Below are positions 18,807 through 28,500 of a DNA stretch of 64,000 nucleotides, in pieces. Origin of the DNA: Desulforhopalus sp. (GTDB taxonomy: Bacteria; Desulfobacterota; Desulfobulbia; Desulfobulbales; Desulfocapsaceae); assembly GCA_030247675.1 (NCBI GenBank), contig JAOTRX010000003.1, positions 62,001 through 126,000 of the forward strand. Reading direction: 5' to 3'. A model generated the notes under the pieces. The model saw nothing but the letters and a program-made list of their open reading frames with translations, did no database searches and was not told where the DNA came from. A program made the translations under genes and the position numbers. Position 1 is the stretch's first letter; every line of letters begins with the position of its first letter.

Positions 18807-20033
18807 ATGAATATCAACAGATCGGCTTTAATGAAGGTGGTACTACTCGTATCACTATCGTACCTCGTAGGAGGGTGTGCCCTGCCTTCCCCCTTTATTC
18901 CCGATAATTATGCAGGAGATACAGCGATCATCAACGACACCTTTGATCAATTTGGCCATATGAACGCTGATATTTACTATGTTGAGTCCATTGACGGGAA
19001 AGTGATAGAAAATGCCATCGACTCAACAATGAGTGCAATCAATAGTGAGACCAAAAAAGCAGGGGCATGCTGGAGACTCAGTCCGGTTGGTCATCATCGA
19101 AAGGTCCCCACTCAACCGTTGCGCATTACTGTTGCTGGAAAGAAACTGAGTATTAATAAATTGTTAAGGTATACATCGGGGGCACTTGAGCCGGTAATTA
19201 AAGGTGAACTGCAATTTACGCCGGAAGCAAACGCTACGTATCTGGTCAAAGGAAACCTGAGTCCGGAATTCACTGGAATTTGGCTGGAAGATGGCTTTGG
19301 AAACATCGTGTCGACGGTTATTGGGACGATTAATCCCAATCGAAAAAACACTCCGCTGTCTTCTGCCGAAATAAAGAATTCAAAGGATGGAAATGCCGAT
19401 TCCAGCCTGAGAAGGGACCTGTTCTTGGGCATCAGCAGCGGTGAAAATGAACTATTTGTAAAAGAAAAACTGGGAGAACCGGATGCAGTAGGCTCTGGAA
19501 GGGCAGACGGGTGGCGCGGGAGCGTATCATTCGTTACCAATTATTTCTACAATAACCTCGGAACGGTGCAGTTTTATGAAAAAGAGAAGCCGATTTTGTA
19601 TGTCACAAAAATTATTCCCATAGGTGATGAGAAAAAGGACGACGAACTCGCAGATGAGAAGCCAGATGAGAAAATCGTGTTGGTTAAAAAATATCTCGCT
19701 GAAGGAAACAGCAAGGCTTTACTCGATGTAGCCAAGAATATCCTCCAATCCGGCGAAAACAATCAGGACAACCTTGATGAGTTGGCGGAAATCACCTGGG
19801 ATCAGAGGAGCAAGACCGATAGAGATACCGCTGAAGTACTTTCATTGTTCTGTCAGATTTTAGGAAAGAGCAATAACCCTCGATATCGTTTGGTGCTGGG
19901 AACTTTAAAAGAGGAAGGAAGAACAAGGGCACTCCGAAAAAATGCAAGCCGAGGTCTGCAAAAACTCCCTGAAGTCAATATGGCAGAGCAATTTGAACCC
20001 GGGAAGGGCAACTCGAATATTTCTAGAAAATAG
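18807..20033 (+). CDS. lipoprotein with SmpA/OmlA-like segment
   Basis: The 408-residue product has a lipoprotein signal with lipobox LVGGC (Cys about 24). The first 180 residues are not recognised. A middle segment, about 208-245 (LFLGISSGENELFVKEKLGEPD), resembles the SmpA/OmlA fold in which a short helix precedes a conserved LGEPD turn. The C-terminal third is charged and helical, perhaps HEAT-like. Base composition is AT-richer than in the secretion genes upstream, and a 97-base gap separates it from the previous lipoprotein. Function unknown. Confidence 0.7.
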   Translation: MNINRSALMKVVLLVSLSYLVGGCALPSPFIPDNYAGDTAIINDTFDQFGHMNADIYYVESIDGKVIENAIDSTMSAINSETKKAGACWRLSPVGHHRKVPTQPLRITVAGKKLSINKLLRYTSGALEPVIKGELQFTPEANATYLVKGNLSPEFTGIWLEDGFGNIVSTVIGTINPNRKNTPLSSAEIKNSKDGNADSSLRRDLFLGISSGENELFVKEKLGEPDAVGSGRADGWRGSVSFVTNYFYNNLGTVQFYEKEKPILYVTKIIPIGDEKKDDELADEKPDEKIVLVKKYLAEGNSKALLDVAKNILQSGENNQDNLDELAEITWDQRSKTDRDTAEVLSLFCQILGKSNNPRYRLVLGTLKEEGRTRALRKNASRGLQKLPEVNMAEQFEPGKGNSNISRK

Positions 20034-20200
20034 TTAGGCGATTTACAGTACCATGAGCGTGGCGATAGGTTCCAACAATCATAAACCAATCAGTGGGTTA
20101 ATTTGACTGTTTCCTCAATGGCCGTAGCTGGTGGTTCGCATTGTTCTTCGCTTTATTTTCGAAGAAATCAAAGAAACACAAGAGCTTGCTGGCGGGTATA

Positions 20201-20255
20201 GCTAAGTTGAGCAGCTGGCCTGCTCAATCGAAACTTATGCCCTTTCGGTATATAA
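20201..20255 (+). repeat. dispersed stem-loop repeat, copy B
   Basis: Stem TTGAGCAG (20207-20214), five-base loop, CTGCTCAA (20220-20227), followed by the tail CGAAA...TATGCCCTTTCGGTAT, in which CGAAA and TTTCG could form a second small stem. It lies 168 bases after the lipoprotein stop, in the same orientation, and 45 bases before the next small gene. Confidence 0.75.
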
Positions 20256-20300
20256 AATCCTTGAACTTGAAATTCGCCAGAACATGAACTGGAGGAACAA

Positions 20301-20447
20301 ATGACAAGAACTTGGCAAGGAAGTACAGGTGATCTGTCAAAGGTTTTGAAACGTTTACCTTCGCAATGGCTAGTTTTGTTCATTATTCAATTCGCGCTGC
20401 TTTCATGCGCATCAAGGAGGCAGGCATTGCAAAGGTACTCAATATAG
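20301..20447 (+). CDS. small lipoprotein, possibly a truncated copy
   Basis: A 48-residue reading frame starts with ATG at 20301 behind a strong TGGAGGA. It has a hydrophobic stretch (LVLFIIQFALL) ending in ALLSC, a valid lipobox, and stops only 12 residues after the Cys. The next gene downstream also begins with a lipobox, so this may be the remnant of a duplicated lipoprotein whose body lost its frame, or a genuine lysis/release-type small lipoprotein. Evidence is limited to the ribosome site and lipobox. Confidence 0.45.
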   Translation: MTRTWQGSTGDLSKVLKRLPSQWLVLFIIQFALLSCASRRQALQRYSI

Positions 20448-20584
20448 AGGAAGTGGGAGTAACGGAAGAACAAGGGGATACCATCGCAGCATCAGCGAAA
20501 AACGTTGTATCTGAGAATGCCTTTCCATTCTTTTTGATATTTTCAGGACAGACACGCACCGATAAATCAAATTTGGAGAAAACA

Positions 20585-20929
20585 TTGAAAGGATCGAAAG
20601 CTTTTTTCTTACTATTTTGCCTCTTAATACTGATCTTTGTTGGCTGCGCACATAAAAAAAGGCAGGAGGTTCCTCCGCCGCTCCCAGCCTATCTCTCATT
20701 TTCCGGTCAGACTGGAAACGCCAAGATTACGGTCGATGCCGACGAATTTGTTTTGGATGAATCCTTCCTGAAAACCAACCGCTATCAATTGTCGGAAGGC
20801 AAGCATTCTGTAGTAGTGCGACACGGCGAAATGGTTGTCGTCAAGCGGTACTTTTATCTTCCCGGAGGGGTGGTAAAGGATATTAAAATCCCATCGCCTG
20901 AGGCGGTAAACAACCATAAAACCAACTGA
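20585..20929 (+). CDS. small lipoprotein, PEGA-like
   Basis: A 114-residue lipoprotein is proposed from TTG at 20585, preceded by TTTGGAG at good spacing, giving MKGSKAFFLLFCLLILIFVGC with the lipobox IFVGC. The mature part (KITVDADEFVLDES...LSEGKHSVVVRHGEMV) resembles a PEGA-like beta fold found in surface proteins. The frame stays open upstream to 20366, but that part lacks a signal sequence and a ribosome site. It lies 52 bases before the next exported protein. Function unknown. Confidence 0.6.
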   Translation: MKGSKAFFLLFCLLILIFVGCAHKKRQEVPPPLPAYLSFSGQTGNAKITVDADEFVLDESFLKTNRYQLSEGKHSVVVRHGEMVVVKRYFYLPGGVVKDIKIPSPEAVNNHKTN

Positions 20930-20981
20930 ATGAAGCGGATACATTTCAGTGATATTCCTCAAAGGGCAAACAGGTGATCAT

Positions 20982-22486
20982 GTGAAGAATACATACAGAC
21001 AGCAATTAATAGGATTGACAGTCCTCCTCTTGCTCCTACTGTCACTGAGTTCAGCCCACAGTTCTTGCGATAGATTGACCTACGCAGAGCGCCAAGACTC
21101 GAAGTTTCGTAAGTTTTGCGGCCATACCAGCCTTACCATAAGCGATAACCACGCCTGGGTGGTAAGCGAATATGCGCAAAGGCGTTTTGCTTTACCCAAG
21201 GAGTGGCGCGATAAAGAGCTGCGTGGTGCGGAGATTGCCGCTTTTCGTGTTGAGCCTTCAGGGCGTAAGCGCTGTCACGGCGAAGGGGACAGCAAAAAAT
21301 GTGTCTGGTCCTTTGATTGTGTTCTCGATCTGTGGATCGACAGTGGTACCGAACTTGGGATAAAAAAGAAACATGATGTGGAGTTCAAACCGTGGAAAAG
21401 TTCTTTATATATTCTTGGTGAACGTAACCCCGAGATGAAGGCCAAGTGGCAGAATGGTTTTGGTCTTCAGGGAGTTGCCCTGGAGGTTGGAGGGCAACCT
21501 CCAGACGATCTATACACTGGCGAGGTGATCGGGTACAACAAAGGGGCTCTCAGGAAGGGCTTGACCTTGGTCACCATCCTGATCGACGGCAGGGCCACCT
21601 TGCTGCCACCCGATATCCCTCGAACGGTGCGCTTTGCCGTTTCGCCAAAGGAATCGCATTTGGTGCAGTTGCCGCCATCGTTTTGGCAGAGGGTTCTGGA
21701 ACTTCATGCGGCAACTCCCACAGTAACTGAAACAAATTGGCGGGGCGGCAGGGAGGAAGACACCGGCCTCTGGGTATGTAGTCAGGATTTTGCTGACCGT
21801 TATAATATGCCAAGCTCCAGGGTTCGCGCAGAACTACATGGCGCCGAGGCAGTCTCCTACCGTATGGTCCCGAGCGGACAGAGTACCTGTGGGTATTTTA
21901 GTGACACAAGAAATTGCACCCCGGGAGGCTTGGGACAATGGAGTGAGGTGTTTGATTTTTACGTTGATAAACATGCCGATCTCCCCCTCACTGTTGGCGG
22001 TGATTTTGCCGTCAAATTCGGTGGACTTTCTGATAGCTCGATAGTGTTTTTAGGTGAACAATTTCAGGAAAATGATCCTCCTGACTATCCATGGCTTTTT
22101 AGCTATAAGCCGTTTAAGTTTGTCGAATTCACATATCGGATTCGAGAGAAAACAGGGGAGTTGAATCCAAAGTGGGGGGGGGGGGCACATATGGTCGCTA
22201 CATGCTACACGGCAAGGCTTGGGGCTTGGATTTCTCGGTCGCTTCCGTCGATCAACATATATCTGCTCCATATAAAGGCAGTAGAGAGGAAGATAATTAT
22301 TTCCTCTTTATTGATTCAAAACGTTTTGTTCATTGGGATCCCGACGGATTTGCAAAAAGCAGCCATGAAATAAGTCTGCCGCCAACCTTTATTGCCGAAA
22401 TCCAGGAATATAACCGTCTGCATAAAGAACAGATGGGTTCCTTTCTTGATCTGGCCGAAAAGCGCTTAGGTGCTAAAAAGAAATAG
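20982..22486 (+). CDS. exported protein of duplicated domains, frame broken at a 12-G tract
   Basis: From GTG at 20982 a signal peptide (LIGLTVLLLLLLSLSSAHSS) leads into two similar domains. One contains WVVSEYAQRRFALP...ELRGAEIAAFRVEPSG, the other WVCSQDFADRYNMP...ELHGAEAVSYRMVPSG. After residue 398 (Trp) a run of 12 G shifts the frame; as written the product ends at 22373 with an unrelated tail. With 10 or 13 G the frame would continue into a sensible tail (TYGRYMLHGKAWGLDF...) ending at 22486, about 500 residues. I recognise no family. It directly precedes the giant secreted protein (63 bases), so it is probably a partner of it. Confidence 0.65.
22174..22185. repeat. homopolymeric tract of 12 G
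   Basis: Twelve consecutive G inside the reading frame of the exported protein at 20982. Such tracts change length by slipped-strand replication and switch genes on and off in pathogens. A sequencing or assembly error of one base would look the same. Confidence 0.9.
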
Positions 22487-22549
22487 TAATGGTCCTGGTA
22501 TCTGTTGTCAGTTAACCGGTTTTTATAAAAATAATGTGGAGATCCTGCA

Positions 22550-25500
22550 ATGGTCCGTGTAACCCACGCCGAACGTGTTCAACTGGCTGACGACGTCTAT
22601 CTTAAAGGGAGAACTGAAATCAAAGCCCCTCCTGGTTGGGTGATCGAAAAATGGCAAGAAAACCCCAAATCCGGTCTAGAAATCTACGCACTGCGAAAAG
22701 AAAACACCAATGAAGTGGTCTTCGCTGTACGTGGCTCAGATACTGATGGAAAGGATTGGGAGGTATTAGATGGACCCAATTTTTCACATATCGCCGGTAA
22801 GCTTCACGAACAGGACAAAGAGGCTCTGACGTTTGTTGATATATTTAAGAAAGACAACAAACTCCCCAACGGAAGTGATAAGTTTGATTATAGCGTCACA
22901 GGAGATTCCAAAGGCGGCGCAATTGCGCAGATAATTAGTAATACTTTTGGTATGCGGGGAACCACTACCGATCCTGCCGCCGGTGGTGGTGTAGTAAAAG
23001 ACCCCGACTATCTCGATTTTGTCAGAAACGAACTAGAAACCGTTTCCGAACCACTAGGGGTTCCCAAGGGGCAATTTCTGAATATTAGAGAAGAGGGGAG
23101 CCCAGTACCTTCTGGAAGTGGAATTTTTCCTGGCATTGAACATCTCGGAGAAACGGTCAGTTTTGATTTTGTTGTGGCGAAGTTCCGGGATGCGTTCATT
23201 GATCCTGTGGGGACGATTTTAGAGCAGCATACAATCCGGACGGAACGAATATCTGCTTTCAGCAATGCTCGGTCTGAAGAGGAAGTCGATCCTATTTATA
23301 TTCTTATTAACGATAAAATTTCAAGTATTTCTTTGGAAATCAATTCGTTGGAGGCTAGGCTCAGCTTTTTTAACGCGTATCAGGGTTCTGATTCAGAAGA
23401 TCAAAAAGAGATCAAAGATATTGAGCGCGAATTATACGCACTAAATAGTGAAAAGAATGAAGTTGAGGCTACCCGTCAGCATCTCATGGTCGCTGACTAT
23501 GGTGATGCCGATGGTTATGTTGATCAGGAGCGTAAGAGTTATCTGGAGAGTGTTCGGTCAAACGGTTCTTCAACATTAACAGCTAACAGCGACAATTCGT
23601 TGCCCACCAGCCCGATCGAAAAAGAACAAACAACTGCCACCCCAGCAACCGACCCCTCCAAATCCCTCCCGACCACTTTCCTCGGTCTGGATGCGTCGCA
23701 GTGGCAATCCATGCTGCAGGCGGCCATTATCGCGCAAAAAGTTGAAGCGGTGGGCGATAAGATGACGGCCCTGCTCCATGCCTACGAGCAGGGGAGCGAC
23801 TGGGATGCCTTTGAGGCGACGGTTAATCTTGTCCGGTCGCTTGATACGCTGGCCTTAGAGGACAGAACCTATGCAACGACGGCTGGGAGCTACTCCGCCG
23901 GGGTGCAGGGGATGTCAAGTGTAGTCAATGCCATCGGCGATATCATTCGGCTGCAACAGGCGATGGATAGCGACGATGAGTGGGCGGTTGCCCTGAATTC
24001 GGTATCGATCGTTGATAACTGCTTCGATGCTTACAATACCTTTCAAGGCAGGCCGGAGCCAATCCTTGGCAAGACCGCGGAGCCTACCCCTGGCATGATC
24101 GGCGGGGCGGTTGCCGGTGCGGCAGCTTCCCTGATCAGTCTTGGATTGAGCATCAAACAGTTGTCCGAGGCCTATGATGATGGCGACAGCATCGCCAAAA
24201 TCCAGGCGACATTGAGCGTTGTGCAGAGCGGCCTGAGCACCTATGTGGCGCTCAGCCAGGCAAGCGCCGCTCTGGGTTTGTCCGTCGCAAGTAACGCGGC
24301 GGGATCGGTGGTTCCGCTTATTGGCTGCGCCATCGGTGTTGCTCAGGGCCTGCTGTCCATTGCCGATGGCGATATTCAGGGAGGGTCAGAGCAGATTGCC
24401 CTGGCGGTTGCTACCACCGTCCTCTGCTGTATCCCTGTTTACGGCTGGATCATCGCCCTCGCTCTGCAGCTCGGCAGCGCCACCCGCGGTTGCGACGGAC
24501 AGATCATCGATACCGAAAACATCGAGGAGTTTACCGACGACATCGCCCCCGGTGGTGAGGAAGCGGCCCATGCGGCCATCGTCTGCCTGGAGAAACCTGC
24601 GGAATGGGCCAACGACATTTACGAGGACAATATCTACTACTCCGGCTACAACGTTGAGATGTGGGAGAAGAACGGGGTGCATATCCCCGATGACCTGGAA
24701 GGGCAGTTCGGCTTTGGCCAGGCCAATGCCGAGTTCTTCAATCCGCTACGCTACGCGCACTATGTCGAGGATCTCGACGAGATGAGCATTGGCGATATTT
24801 GGGACAGTTTGTACATCTCCCAGGGAATCGCCGCCACCATCGCCAGCATCTATAAAGACGATAAACCGCCCGAAGCCAAGGTGCGCTTCACCCTGAACGA
24901 AGATGGCCAGGTGACAACCCGGATCAGCGGCGATGCAGTCATGCACGAGGCGGCGATTTCCATGGCCTCGGTAGTGGGCAATGTCATCGAATGGTACCAA
25001 GCAGCCGGAGGCCGCATCGAAATCGACGGCAAGCTTCCCGGTCTGACGGTCATCCGCCATGAGGGCGCCACCATTAATTATGAGAGCCCAACCGGCGGCA
25101 AGGTCAATGTGGTGATCGAAGATATGTCGAGGAGTGTCGAGGAGATGCGCGGTGTTTTGTATGCCCGGGACCGCGGCGAACGTATCGACTCGGCGATCAA
25201 GGTGGCAACAGATGACCTCGGCGAGATAGATTTCGATAAAGTCGATGCCATCATGGCCGGCTACGGTTTCGGCAAAACCGGCATGACCTACACCTATGGT
25301 GAGACCGGCAAACGCCGGGCGGCGTCCTGGGACAGCGGCATTCTGGCGGGTGGCGGCAATATTGGTCCGCAGGGCCAGGTGTTTGCCGCCAAGGCAGGCG
25401 ATATCACCTCTCTTGCTATACGCCCCGAGCAGCTGCCCAGCCAGAAAGTCGCTGACATCCTCCGTATTGCCAGTCTGAACGGCCTTTTCACCGGGCCGGG

Positions 25501-28500
25501 CTCCGAATTGTATGCCATGGCCCTTGGCTGCACCGGTGGCCTGTTTGGTCTTGCGGCAAGCGCCCAGGCGGGGGAACTGGCTGCCGCAACAAGCAACAGC
25601 CAGTTTATCAAGCCCTTGGATGGCTTTGAACGGCAGGAATATCTACGCCAGGCGGACGAAGTAGCCCAGCCGGAAAAATCCGCCACGCCCCAGTCCTCCA
25701 GCCACCCGGTCCCAGAACGTATCGATCCCGTGGCGATGCCCCAGTTCCTCGATCAGCACTGGCCGGAGCTCCTTGCCGGCACAGGCTTGCTTTCAGAGAT
25801 CCCCGGTTCCGGCGCCTATTTTTACCGCGATTCGGCTGTGCTTGGCCAGGGCGGATCTCTTGCCGATGGCAGCCGGGCATCCTGGTGGCAGCACGATGAC
25901 AGCGACGAGTTGTTTCGCACGCTTGTGGCACGCAGCGCCGGTGATCCCGGATTTTCGGAAGAGCCCGCGGCCGCTTTTTCCGGCCACCTCATTACCCCGG
26001 AGGATCTTCCTCCGGATACCGTTCTGCCGGAACCACCGCCAGGCATAAAACAAGGGGCGGTGTTTAGCATGGCCGAGGACACGATCCTGCGTTTTCTCCC
26101 CGTGCAACTGGCCGAGGATACCCTGGCTGGTGGCTACCTCAGGCAGACCGAGAACTGCCGCCTTGTCTCCTTTGGCTCAGCTCAGGGTGGTACGATTTGG
26201 CAGGACGGCACCGGCGATCTGCGCTTTGCCCCGACTCCTGGTTTTGTCGGTACCGGCTCTTTTTCCTATACGGTGCAGACGTCTTCCGGTGAACTGGTAG
26301 AAAAACTGGCGACGGTATTGGTGCAGGAGGTTAATCACGCCCCGGAACTTACCGATGATAGCTTTCATCTTGCCGAGGGCGAGATCTTCTATCTCGACCA
26401 GCTGCAGGCAAATGACCTCGACCCGGACGGTGACAGCCTTCACCTCGATCATCTCCGGGGGATCGAACATGGAGAGGTTCAGCAGGTTGGTGGGCGCTTG
26501 GCCTTTGTCCCGGAAGCGGGCTTCCACGGCGACATCGAGTTTTCCTACTGGGTGCGTGACCATGCCGACGCCTATCCGGTCATGGCCAAGGTGAGCCTTA
26601 CCTATAGCGACGGCAATACCGCTCCGCTGGCCGTTGCCGACCGCTTCCTCACCACCGAGGACAGCCCGCTGAGGGTGGAAGTGGATCGCCTCCTCGCCAA
26701 CGACCGGGAATATGATGGCGAAGCGCTCAGCTTTACCGGTCTTGGCGCGGCCCTGCACGGTGCGGTTGTCTTACAGGCGGACGGCTCGATCCTCTTTACC
26801 CCGGATGCCGATTATTGCGGCACGGAGGCCGGATTTCAATACCTGGTTGCCGATGCCTCGGGCAACAATGCCAGTGGCTGGGCAGCGGTCAAGGTCATTG
26901 CCCAGGATGACGCGCCGACCATCTGCACCACGGCTCACGCCGATATTCTGGAAGATGAGATGCTGATCTTCAGCCCGGAAGAAGTGGCGACCTTTGTCCG
27001 GGATGTTGATGGTGACGCCCTGCATCTCCAGCAGATCAGCAATGTCACCGGCGGCAGCATTGTCACCACCGGCGGGTACTTCGCCTTTGTGCCGGACGCC
27101 AACTCCTCCGGCCCGGCCTCCTTTGATTACCTGGCCGCCGACAATCAACGCGGCACGGTTGCCGGGCATCTGCAGTTTGCCATCCTGCCGGTCAACGACG
27201 CCATCGATACCGGCAGCGATGTCCTGAACACCACGGAAGAGCAGGCAGTTACCACCACGGTTGCCACCTTGCTGGCCAACGACCGCGATATAGACGGTTC
27301 GGTATTCACCTTCGCCGGCCTGAGTGATGCCCGGCACGGCAGTGTTACGGTCGATGGCGATGGTACGGTGACCTTTATTCCCGAAATCGATTATTTCGGC
27401 CCCGAGGCCGGATTTGCCTACCGGGTTGAAGACAGTCTGGGCCTGGCGTCGACAGGATGGGTGCAGGTGGTCGTGGCCGGGGTGAATGACGATCCGGCGA
27501 TCATCGCCACAACCCTTGAAGGCCATGAAGACCAGCCGATACTCTTTGATGGGGTGACCATCTCCCGGTTTATCAGCGATCCCGATGGCGACGCCATCAC
27601 CCTGACAGAGCTTACCGCGGCAAGCGGCGGGAGGGTTTCCACCAGCGCAGGCCATTACATTTTTACCCCCGACGGCAATTACCACGGCCCGGCGATCCTT
27701 TCCTACCGGGCAACTGACGGCCATGGCGCGATTCTGACCGGCGCCCTGGATCTCGCAATCCTTTCCCAGGACGACCCGACCACCTTTGCCGGCCATAACT
27801 TCACTGTCGAGGAGGACGGGGTGCTGGTTGACACTGTCGCCGAGCTGATGGAAGGTAACAGTGATGGGGATGGCGACGGCTCTCTGGAATTTGTCGGCCT
27901 GGGCGGGGCAAGCCATGGCCAGGTGCGGATGACCGATAGCGGTGCGGTGCAATTTTTACCGGACCGCGACTATTTTGGTGAGGACGCGGGGTTTGCCTAC
28001 TCGGTTCGCGATGGTGAGGGGTGGCAGGCAGACGGTTGGGTGGCGGTGAAGGTGACAGGTGTCGCCGACGAAGCGGAGGTCATCGGCGACCGGTTGTATA
28101 TCGATGAAGACCAGGCCCTGGCCTTTACATCCTCTGAGATTGCCAGGTTTATTCAGGATCCGGACGGCGATCTCTTTCATCTCGACATGGTGAGCGATGT
28201 TGTCGGCGGCAGAATCGAAGAAAGCGGCGGCATCTACACCTTTATTCCCGACCAGGATTTCTACGGCGAGGCGTCGCTTGCCTATCTGGCAAGCAACAGC
28301 CGGGGCGATGAGATCGGCGGCCAGCTGCATCTCGGTATTGTGCCGGTCAATGATCTGCCGGAAACAACGTATTTCTCAAGCAGCGGGGTCGAAGACCAGG
28401 AGGTGACCATGAAGGTGGCAGACCTCATGGCCGGGGCGGTCGATGTCGAGGATGGGGCAGTTCTGCGCTTTGGCGGCATCGACAGCTCCCTGCACGGCGA

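Noticed and set aside
20366-20584. N-terminal extension of the small lipoprotein at 20585
   Set aside because: No ribosome site, no signal sequence, and the lipobox fits the later TTG start.
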